From assembly GCA_026874595.1 (NCBI GenBank), contig CM049309.1, forward strand, positions 23,999,033 through 24,063,032: a DNA stretch of 64,000 bases. Direction: 5' to 3'. Of this stretch, positions 27,101 to 39,100 are shown one piece after another. Source of the stretch: Sipunculus nudus. Lineage: Eukaryota > Annelida > Sipuncula > Golfingiida > Sipunculidae. The notes under the pieces are model-generated. The model saw only the letters and a list, made by a program, of their open reading frames with translations. It did no database searches and was not told the DNA's origin. The translations under genes and the position numbers were made by a program. Each line of letters begins with the position of its first letter. Within the stretch, counting starts at the first letter, position 1.

Positions 27101-30100
27101 AAGTAACCATCAGTTGATTTTTTTTTTTATGCTGTCTTGGTAGTAGACTTCTGCTTCAGCATTTGGACAGCCTCTTGGTTCCATTTTTTTTTATTCTTGA
27201 CCCTTTATGGAAGTCATAGATGAGCACACAGGATGGTTGTCCTGACTGCTGCTACCACCTGGTGTGAACTCATGAAACTTCATTAAAACTCAGAGCACAT
27301 CATGTTATGTTACTTTACACATAATTTGCTTCCTGGTTAGTGTTGTTAATTTTTGTTAATTATTGATTTGTTGAAATCAGTAAAAAAAATGATAATCTTC
27401 TTTAATCCATGTGATCATTATGCCCAGTGAAACAACATGGACTGTGGTATGAATTATGAATTAGTTTCCATGACCTTTTTTGGTGCATTCAGCTGTTCAC
27501 ATGTGTGAATTTAGAAATGTCCTGAGTGCCAGTGAATCAACTTGAGTTTTGTGGATGCTGAGTGTCATGGTCCATAGGCCACTTGTGTATATCATAGAAT
27601 ATTTATAAATAATTGGACACCGGCCTCATATTATGTCATGTCAGAAGTCAGGTAAAAATAGGATGGTAGATGTTTTTGCCTGATGTAACAGTGCTGGTCA
27701 ATAAAAATAGGTTTTTTTAGACTCAAAGAAATTAAAGGAACCATTTTATATTTATCAACAACTGTATTTTATCTGGTTGTGTTAGAATTAAAATAATCAA
27801 AACGTGAAATAAAGCTCATTTCCAGTTTTATCTGAAAAAAATTGAATGAAATACCTATTATTACCTTACTGACATACCTCAATTTCACTTTTTCATGACA
27901 TCTTAAAGAATTTGTACATCTGAGAAGGATCAAACTTTTTTACTAATATCTTTTCGAAGTGATTTCCGATGGAGTTATGTTAAAGTTAGATCTTGTCAGG
28001 GTTCCCAACACGTGTTGTCATGGTTATGTTTCAGTTTTAGATATTTGGTTAGTGGGGTGTTATGTTTGGTATATAACTGCATTTTACCTGACTCACTGTT
28101 TGTTTTGTAGTGGGACGACACCTCTGGCTTGCCTGAACGCCACTTTACATGCTTACTCACGAGGCACGGATGCAATATTTTACAAGGTAGCAGGACGTAT
28201 GGGTGTTTATGGTCTCAAGGTGAGTGTACAATGAGTAATTTTAGTCGTTAATTTTTAGCTCAGATGACTATAAGTCATCTCAGCTGTAGCAATGGTCCTT
28301 TGTCCATTGTCCGTCCGGGCGTCCGTCTGTTAACAGGACCAGGCTTGGGTCAAGTACAGTAAGTACTTGTACTTGCCAAAAATGTACTTGAAAAATCAAG
28401 TACTAGTCCAGTACAAGATTTCAACAAAAAGAAATAAAATGAATTGGTTAAACTGAAGATAAGCTCAAGGTGAGTTCATCTAAAATACTTAACAAAAGAT
28501 GAGCTCACTATAAGTCGCACATGCCTGGGGTTTTGCTGCCAGTCCATCCCCAGTAGGTTCACTAAATACTCACAGGAGGTGTTTTCACAACCTTAGCTCT
28601 TATTATTGCTGTACTATTAAGAAACAATGATGAACTCAAGGTTAACTCAAGACTAGCCCAATATTACAAAACACACCCCTTGACAACTCATGTACACATC
28701 ACAAATAGCATACCTAGTTAGACGTATATTTCATGTAATCATGTTTATTTTGGTCAGTTTGATACAGGTTTAGTTTGATACAGGTTTGCTACACCGTATA
28801 TATTGTGTGCAAACATTAGAGTGCAGGTTCAAGTTTGTGCTTTTAATGCATTGTTAAGCAGCCTAATCTTTAAAATTTCAGAATAGTCTCACAGAATCCT
28901 AATTCTGCTACCTGTTTCCTTCTCATTGTATAATAAAGATATATACAATGTTTATTATATATAACTAGCTGGTAAACCTGGTAACCGGTCCTTTTACAAG
29001 GGGGGGGGGGGGGGGCAAAAGATCTAAGGGTTATTGGCTCATTTTTGTATTCCAAAAGTTAAGATAAAATGTTGATTTTTAGTGGGATGCTGTCTCAATG
29101 CTTAATTCCTTCACTGATTGCAGGGATTATTCATATGCACTTCAGGTGAAGCAAACGTATTCCTAATCTCATTATATTATCATATAACATAATTGCCTAT
29201 GAAAAAAATATTTATATAGATTTTACATAAAATAAGCCCAATTCCTGGATGAAAAACATTTTTTCTATCCATTTTTCCACTAAAAACATGAGTTTGTGTG
29301 ATTTGTTCAGAAACTATTGGCACATCTATGAGCACTGTCAACTCGGCAGTGACGTCACACAATGGGAAATCCCCTGTGACTAAAAATTCTAGATCTCAGT
29401 AAAAGCACAATATATCTGCCTCTGTCAGTCCCAAATTTTCAGCAGAGAATAAAAAAAACATGCATTCCTAGATCTCAGTTGTTGATAAAATTCAGTCCAT
29501 GTTGTCACATGTGTACCAGCCAATCAACTCAGGAGGAAATCTGGAATCCGGATGAAATCCTCCCATCACACAACAAACGCACATGTAATAGGTTTACTTA
29601 ACCAATAGACCATAATATTGCAGGCATTACGGTGCTTGCCTAAGGCAGTACAGTTGTTTTCTGTGGTAAACTCTATGCAGTTGGAAAACCAGGCAAAAAT
29701 CTCTCCAAATGATGTGTATTGAACCAGAGTTCATTCTCATATTGGCAAAGTCACTGCGGGAACAATAACCTTTAAATGAGGTACAGCAGTGTCATATTCA
29801 ACGCAGTTTCAGAGAACATTGGGGGAAAAAGTGGACCAATTCACTTTGTAAGTATAAGACTGATAGATAAAAAAGCATTCAAAACATATTGTGCATATTT
29901 CTTTATCTAAATGAATTAAATGACAAAAGTACTAGTACTTAAGTACAGACTCCTGTACTTGTATTTGTACTCAAGTACACCTAAAAGTCTGTACTGATAC
30001 TTGGACTTGTACTTGTCAAAAGCTGAAGTACTTGTACTGAAGAACAGAACAGAACACCCAAGCCTGAACAGGACACATTTTGATACTGTAAGACCTACAA

Positions 30101-33100
30101 TCTAAAATTCAACATACAGTTAGATGTCCCTTAGTTCTCCTACCATACCGATTTCTTTCCTTTAAGATATTAAGGACAAACCTTAATTTTCCATTTAAAA
30201 CCAATTGTTACATTTCAAGACTGACTAATATCAAAACCACTGATCTTTATTTGATCATACTTAATAGGAATATTCTTCTATAATTATTATTCGTATGTAC
30301 ATACCAGAAATTAGGTCAGTACTGTCTAATTTCCTAAAGTTATGGGCCTGAACATGATCCACTTTGTAAAAAATCAAGAAAGATATGTACTCACTTAACA
30401 TTAGAATTGTTGAAGCTAGAGACTTTTTTCAGGGATATTACTTTATTTAATCAAGATTCAGTTGTATACTGAAAATTATATTTTAAAGTTATTAGTATAA
30501 ATATAAAATCAGTTCCTTAAATTTTTCCAAACATTGGCTACGGCATGTTTTTTTCCCCTGTAAATACTGTTTCACTGCATGTACAAATAAGGATTTAATC
30601 TGTTAAAATCTTAAATTTGAAAATAAAAGCTCGTAAATTATGCTAGTTATAGAATTTATTTTAAAGGCTCTTATTTTATTCACTTGCATTGTCAACTCCT
30701 CTGTAACCGCTGGGCGGAATTTTACGAAACCCGGGATTATGTTCGGGTCACATGTGAACTGCTGCGCCCCGATTTTGTTTTGACCTCTGACCTTTCCTCT
30801 GCGCTCTGCGTCCGTTTGTGCGTATGTTTCCACACATAAACCCACATATCTCGGGAACCCTTTGACCGATCAGGAAAATTTTTTTGCACAAATGTAGCCC
30901 TTGGAGAGCTTTATAACATACACCAAAAATGGTGGCGCCACCTGCAACCATATTTGCACAGTGTTCATCTGTTCGTCTGCCTTGGGTTAAAATCACTCAT
31001 ATCTCTGCAGTGACTTGACTAATTCACCTGAAATTCGGCATGCGTAAACATCCTGGATAGCTTTTCTGATTTTATGACAGAGGGCGCCACCTACATTCTC
31101 GTTTACGCTGCAGACATCCAAGCTCATATCTCGGGAACTGTTTGACCGATCAGGAAAATTCTTTTGCACAAATGTAGCCCTTGGAGAGCTTTATAACATA
31201 CGCCAAAAATGGTGGCGCCACCTGCAACCATGTTTGCACAGTGTCCATCTGTTCGTCTGCCTTGGGTTAAAATCACTCATATCTCCGCAGTGACTTGACT
31301 AATTCACCTGAAATTTGGCATGCGTATACATCCTGGATAGCTTTTCTGATTTTATGACAGGTGGCGCCACCTACATTCACGTTTACGCTGCAGACATCCA
31401 AGCTCATATCTCGGGAACCGTTTGACCGATCAGGAAAATTCTTTTGCACAAATGTAGCAAAAATCACTCATATCTCAGCAGTGGTTTGACTTATCAGCCT
31501 GAATTTTTGCAGGTTTATACATCCTGCACAGCTTTCTCGATTTTATAACAGGTGGCACCACCTACATTCACGTTTACTCTGCAGACATCCAAGCTCATAT
31601 CTCGGTAACCGTTTGACCGATTGGGCCAAAATTTTGCAAGTGTATAGATCTCACATAGCTCTTCATCATAGGCAAAACTGGTGGCGCCACCTGCAACCAC
31701 TTATGCACAGCATCCATCTGTTCATCTGCCTTGGGAAAAAAATCACTCATATCTCAGCAGTGGTTTGACTTATCAGCCTGAAATTTTGCAGGTTTATACA
31801 TCCTGGACAGCTTTCTCGATTTATGACAGATGGTGCCACCTACATTTAGGTTTACTCTGCAGACATCCAAGCTCATATCTCAGGAACCGTTTGACCAATT
31901 GGGCCAAAATTTTGCATGTGTATAGATCTCACATAGCTCATCATACGCAAAACTGGTGGCACCTCCTGCAACCATTTTTGCACAGCACCTCTCTGTTAAT
32001 CAGCCTTGGGATAAAATCACTCATATCTCAGAAGTGGCTTGACTTATCCACCTGAAATTTGGCAGGTTTATACATCCTGGACAGCCTTCTCAATTTTATG
32101 ACAGGTGGCACCACCTACATTCACGTTTACTCTGTAGACATCAAAGCTCATATCTCGGTAACCGTTTGACCGATTGGGCCAAAATTTTGCAAGTGTATAG
32201 ATCTCACATAGCTCTTCATCATAGGCAAAACTGGTGGCGCCATCTGCAACCATTTATGCACAGCGTCCATCTGTTCATCTGCCTTGGGAAAAAAATCACT
32301 CATATCTCAGCAGTGGTTTGACTTATCAGCCTGAAATTTTGCAGGTTTATACATCCTGGACAGCTTTCTCGATTTATGACAGGTGGCGCCACCTACATTT
32401 AGGTTTACTCTGCAGACATCCAAGCTCATAGCTCAGGAACTTTTTGACCGATTGGGCCAAAATTTTGCATGTGTATAGATCTCACATAGCTCTTCATCAT
32501 ACGCAAAACTGGTGGCACCACCTGCAACCATTTTTGCACAGCACCTATCTGTTAATCTGCCTTGGGATAAAATCACTCATATCTCAGAAGTGGTTTGACT
32601 TATCCACCTGAAATTTAGCAGGTTTATACATCCTGGACAGCCTTCTCGATTTTATGACAGGTGGCACCACCTACATTCACGTTTACACTGCAGACAACCA
32701 TGCTAATATGCAACACACCTCACTCTATTCCCTTTGCCACTTAATCCATGCCTCACTTCACCTGTCCCACTCTGATTTCTGCGGATACACATGGTCGCTT
32801 GTCGACTACCCATATACTAGTTTTAAAATGTCCTAGTCTGAAACTTGCAGGTCTGAAATGTCCATTTTGCTGAAATCATAATGACTAAGGTAGATATGCA
32901 GGACATAAAAGGATCAATATTAAATTTTAAAAATAAACCTCCCTTCATACTCCCAAACTTTGCACAGGTTCGCATTAGGCCTGAAGGCCTTGTTGTAGAA
33001 TAAATTAATGCCCTTTTCTGAAGTGTGATTAGCACTTTTGGCCGGAAATTGTGCATATCCATAGATCTTGGACTCCTCCATCTTGTACATAAAACTGGTG

Positions 33101-36100
33101 ATGCCATCTGCAATCGTTTTGCTGTGGCATCCATCTGTACATGTGCTTTTGCGGAAAATTGCTCGTATCTCCAGAGTGGTTCAAGGTATTGGCCTTAAAT
33201 TTGGCATGTCTATTAATCGTGGAAAATTTTTTGGTAGACCAGACAGGTGGCACCACCTACCTTCCTTTTTTATAGTATAAATTTATCCCCTTTTCATAAG
33301 AGTGATTCTCTGTATTGACCCCCATATTTGGTGAAAAATATTGTTTTTTAAGTTGATAGATGTTCCATAGTCACTTGCAAAGTGTCAGTTTATGCTGCTG
33401 AAGATGGGAGGGGGGGGGACTATTCTTAAAGGGGGGGATTAATTGTCTGGCGATACTTTGGCACCTGCGGTGCCAAGAAATATCTATTTGTTTTGCAAAT
33501 TTATAAAATATATTTTTTGATACTCAAGGTTTCTGGCTGTAAGAGACAGAGGAACAAAGCTGGATCTTTCAACAATCACTGACTTTAGGATTGCCTCACA
33601 TAAACCAGTTGGAAAATCATGTGATGATACAATAATGACATAAATGCTAAATATTTGATTCAGTTTGACGTTACCCATCAAAGACACAGATCCACTCCTC
33701 ATGGGACCATCTCAAATGCCATGTGACTCAAAATTTTTGGACTGAGTTTCCTGCCTATCAGTGGTCCTGTAAAATATAATTGTGAGTAAGGAATTGTGAA
33801 GGGCCAAGCACATGCAAGTTGATTTCTTATTGCTTTGGGCTTGTGATGGCCCTGATGAGTTGAATGTGGCTTGGACCAAGTGGATATTTATTTAGCCCTC
33901 CAGACTGTCAACAGAGTTACTTTAATTACTGTGTCTGTAAACCACGCATTGGTCAATATGACAAACTCATCATTTTGTGTATAGTAAAGTTCTCAACAGA
34001 ATACGCTGCTTCTTTAGAATATCCACCCTGTCTTTGCTCAGAATGTTTACTTATCTATGCGCACAGATTACTTCCGCTAAAGTCCCTAACAGATCATGCA
34101 CCCAAATTTAGCTCAAGCCCGCCCCCAGCTCCGACCTTAGAAAAAAATAGATATCATCCAAAAAGCTTAAATTACCAGGTATTCAAATCCAACAAATAAT
34201 AAATACTCGTAATAAAGTATTGGTTTTAGAAAACAGCATACTGATAAATGATACAATGGCAAGGGATGTGGTCATGGCAGTTTTTTCATGCCGCTGGGCA
34301 GTAATTTTTTTAAGCCATGAAAAAAATGAAAATGTACATATATATCACAGTGTTTTACCTGTATAAGTATTTGTGAACCCTATCAGATCTATCTGACTTG
34401 TATCAGTGACAAGCAAGAAGACATCCAGTGGGGCTTAATTGAATATTTTATAGGTTTTCTTTCACTATGTGCCAGATTTAGATATTGCTAATGAATAAAA
34501 TTTTCTACCAAAAGAAGTTAATATAGTGGCTAGGGTAATGCCACCATGTGTCCAAGTAAGAGGCTAAGGCTGATGTGCCAAAACCATATGACATGGCAAG
34601 TGATATGTGATTTTCTAGTGATGGTGAGGATATCTTTAATCATATATTTTACATATCTTTCACTCAAAAAACACTTTTAAAGTTATTTAGTAATTTTAGG
34701 CTTTTATACAGAAATTAGTGGTATTTGTAAAAAAATTCAGTAAATTTTAGAAAGCAAACAACTTCCCGTAAATGCCCCTATTATTGCTCACACTCAGTCA
34801 GTTTTCCTGCCATTCAAGATTAGATTCACAGAGATGCCCCATATATAAGATGCAGGTGAACGCCACACAAAATTGCTCAATTTGTTATTGACATTACCCT
34901 TACATAATATGCATATTCTATTGGGAGCCTTGTGGTAAGTGTTTTTGGTCATGAACTCTTGAATACATCATACTGCCTTCACTTTTTGCGTTTATCGGTA
35001 TAAAACCTCATAATTACCTATAATCCATAAACAATACCATAAAATTTATTTCAGCTTAAGAATCAAATATGTTTATTGAATCATATTGACAATATATACC
35101 TAATTCAGAAATATTTTCCAGTCATAATTCAAATTTGAACTATTAATTGAAAGAGTCACTGGTCAGCTTGCTAGTTGGTGATTACCATTCATTGGCCGGC
35201 TGTTATGATACACTGATGAATTATGTCTGTATGTTCTGTTAGAATGACATCCCTGTGGGAGCTACGGTTTTGGAACGAGAGGAAGAATACAATGTTGCTG
35301 ATCTTCATATTGATGAGGACGGCAATCCTATTCCACCTCCGTCCACTAGGGAAAAGACCATCAGGGAGAGACGCAAGGAAAAAGGTACTTCAATCAAAGG
35401 ATAATATAGGGCATAAGGAAAAAATACACGGTGGTGGTCTTCTTATTTGCAATGGCTTCAAATTTGTGGTGCTGCTACCTCCAAAAACTCACAAGGTTGA
35501 ATCCACTCCAGTTTGAATGCTTACCAAAATATGAGCAATAATGCCAGAAGCTGCAGATAGGTGGCTGTTGTTGTGATCAATTTAACAGAGCTTACGATCA
35601 TATATACACTGCAGTCATCCAAGATCTCTGTTTTTTTGCTTCTTATATTAAGGTTCTCTTGGACCAACCGCCAGGGTTAGTGCAGAACAAAGTAGTGTTA
35701 TCAGACCAATAAGAGTGGTCTCGCATTGTGCATCCAGCTTCAAATTTTAAACATGGTAAAACCCACTCTCGCTGGTCTGATTACACCAGGACACCCATTC
35801 CCATTGGTTTGATTCACAGCCCGGTGCCAGAACTACAGGATTATGAATACGGTTGTAACCTGTATATCTGTGGGACTTAATCTCAAAGAATTAAGAGCTT
35901 AATTTGATATAGAAGCTGGTGATTACTTTGTGATGATTTCAAAGTATATATGATATCATGAATTTTCTACTTTTGTAGAGTTTTAATTAAATAACATCAT
36001 GAAATAATCATATTTACAACTATTGGTGTCTAAGTGTTAATGATGGCAGTTGAGTTATCCTTTAAATCAGTTTCTTTTATTTTGTTATTAAATTAAAAAT

Positions 36101-39100
36101 TCATTAAATCCATTGAATTCAAGCCCCCACATATATATCTGCATCTTCACATTTTAACTGTTACACATTTGTTGGAACATTGTTGCACATTGGCCAATTA
36201 AGGCAGGCTGCTGATCTGTGAAAAATAGCAAATACTTTAACTATGTATTGCTTGTTTTTAACCCATATAATATTTGTATTCGGTTTCATATTGTAAACTA
36301 ACACATCAATAAATTTACATTTTCACTGTAGTGACATATGTGAAGTTACAAGGTACAGATGTTGGCAAGGGAGGACCGTTCTCTCTCGCTGTAGCAACAG
36401 GGCATACCTCCCGCCAGGCTACAGCGAGGGCCGGACTGAGGCACAAGAAAAGACGTAAGGATAGCACCTCTGTGGTCCATCCCAGGATCAAAATCAAGCC
36501 TATTCCTCTGCCCAAGGATGCGGGTATATGTTGTCTTTTAGCACTTTTAGTTCTCTGCTTAGTAGAGCTCCACTCATACCAGGTATGACATAACACAGAA
36601 CAACTCAGATACAGATGATGTAGCCCCAGCAACATGGCAGCCGTGGCACTTGTGTCTGTGCCTTCCTCACTTTTAGCCCTCAGCCCTTAGGCTGATGGGC
36701 TATTGTCGTCACCCAAGCTGTCCGTCCGTCCGTCCATCCGTCCGTCCGTCCGTTAACTTTTACCTTGTGAGCGGGATATCTTGAAAAGGATTCACCGTCA
36801 GAATTTAATTTCCTCGGTAAAGATGTATATTGACAAAATCTCGGTCAAGTTTGAAGATGGGTGACCTTGACCTATTTTTCTACATTTTAGAGCTGATTAT
36901 AGAAAAACACTTAGATGCTTATTACTCAGGAACCATTTGGTGGATTTTCACAAAACTTACTATGATTATTGGGACTGATAGTCTGTACCTTATATACAAG
37001 TTTGGTGGCGCCACCTACAATTTCTGATTTTTAATGAATTTTTATCGGATTTTTCAACTTTGGGCTTGTGAGCGGGATATCTCGAAAAGGATTCACCGTA
37101 AGAATTTTATTTTTTCGGTGAAGATGTATATTGACAAAATCTCGGTCAAGTTCGAAGATGGGTGACCTTGACTTATTTTTCTATGTTTTAGAGCTGATTA
37201 TAGAAAAAACATTTAGAAGCTTATTTCTCAGGAACCATTGGATGGATTTTCACAATACTTACTATGATTGTAGGGACTGATGGTCTGTAACTGCTGCACA
37301 AGTTTGGGGGCGCCACCTGCAATTTCTGATTTTTTATTGAATTTCTCTTGGATTTTTCAACTTTGGCCTTGTGAGTGGGATATCTCTAAAAGGATTCACA
37401 ATAGGAATTTTATTTCTTTGGTGAAGATGTATATCGACAAAAATCTCGTTCATGTTCAAAGATGGGTGACCTTGACCTACTTTTCAAGGTCACAGAGCTT
37501 ATAATAGAATAAAACTTAGAAGCTTATTTTTCAGGAAGCATTTGGTGGATTGTTATGAATTATGGTACATACCTCTCCATTTTAAATTTATAACTGAGAC
37601 ATGTACAGATATACATCCATGTGAGAACAGATATTTAGTACTTGTTACTGTTACCACCTCTAAACACTGTTCTTTTGGCTGAGGGCTTTTGTCAGCTTTT
37701 GCTGATATTCTAGTTCATCATGCATTGATCAGTGAAAATATCAAAAAAATTCTTCAACCACACCAGTGATTTATTTATTCAGAATTTGAAAAATATTGTT
37801 CGAATTAGTTCTTTAGAATGGGCTTTGGATGTAATTATGAAATTTTAATGGAAAATTCCATAATATTAAATTTCTGGTTTAGACTTTTTGGCAATGATTA
37901 TTCAAACTGCTCTTAAATTTTGGTTTGGTTGCATATATTTGATTCCCTTTCCAGACATATAAGCCTGTTGGTGTCATCTAGATTTCATATGAATTTAAGC
38001 AGATATATTTTAAATTGTTTAAAATAATGGCTGTCAGAACAAAGAAGTTGCCTGACCAGAACATGGGACATAAATTAAATATGGTTTTTTCATCTTCAAA
38101 GATTTGGCTGGAGCCATGCAGAATTTAAAGAAAAGTTGGGTGCAATTTAGTTATCAGCCACACAGGCAACTTTTGCTGAAAATTTGTACAGTTTGGATAT
38201 GTGTCATGGCAATGACTGCATCAGTCTAAATTGTACATGGTTTTCAAATTTGAGACTTCTCAGCGTGTGGCAAGACTAACTGTGGCCAACGGTTTTTACT
38301 CTGGTTCATAATTTCAGTGTGATGAATTTAATAATTAATTCTTCATCAAAATAATGCATTTGCATTAAGACCAAACTGTATATAATTTGGTTTAATAGGC
38401 TTTGCTTATGTAATATGCAGACTTAGCACTCAGGCCTCTGTTTGTGTCAATACTGATAACTTGATATGTTTAACCTTAATTCTTTATGGAAATGTGGAAA
38501 AAATAGTCAATGTAACCTTCATATTTTTAAGAACAAATTTGTTTAACTCGTGGATTCTTATAAATATAGTTTGATTTTAGGACAACATATTCAAAACTGA
38601 TACATGTTTAATTTATTGAACAGAGAATAAGTATTTTCTATAATGTGTAAATCATGAACATCATCTGTTTTTGAGTTGTGTGTGACAACTTTGTGTGCAT
38701 TAAATGTTTGGGTCCACTGCTTTCCAATCATTGTTTTGACGTGCATGATGTCACATTTATTTAGTGTTGTCACCGGCATGACTGGAGGTCTGCTTTTGAC
38801 AGATTTTGCACTTTATGAGTATTTGTTTGTTGTTTGAATATTGCTTTTAGTTGTTTTTAAATGTTCTGTGGTACTACCTGCATGACTTTGCTTCACATGA
38901 TTCAGTTGCCTCTATTATTTCCTATCAGTGCAATACGGTGCATACAAAAACTACAGATTTCAAGTACAGAGCTATATAGTTTCTCAAATCACTGATTCCT
39001 ATCTTAGTATCTTATATGCTTCATTTTACCATTTTGCAAACATTAGACCTCTTATGTTTGATTTGACTTTTGTTCCCTGTTAATGAAATGCATCTATATT

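Larger units (their letters stand above)
5245..28110 (+). other. ASXL intron 2 (22.9 kb, repeat-filled)
   Basis: Phase 2 intron. Layout: unique AT-rich sequence to about 5620, old repeats (5620-6000), apparently unique stretches (6000-8220 and 9770-11230), tandem repeats (11820-12250), Helentron-like element A (12256-14558), old repeats (14640-15760), unique (15760-17820), TIR element (17828-19778), LINE (20030-25280), truncated Helentron-like copies (25290-26603), unique (26604-28110). I see no host exon inside it. Confidence 0.85.
28220..35242 (+). other. ASXL intron 3
   Basis: Phase 0 intron of 7023 bp. Contains the dispersed repeat split by the hAT-type element (28257-30140), the second family A element (30697-32822), a decayed core unit at about 33000-33265 and apparently unique AT-rich sequence from about 33270 to 35242, with G-rich runs near 33409-33436. 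No additional exon was recognised. Confidence 0.85.
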
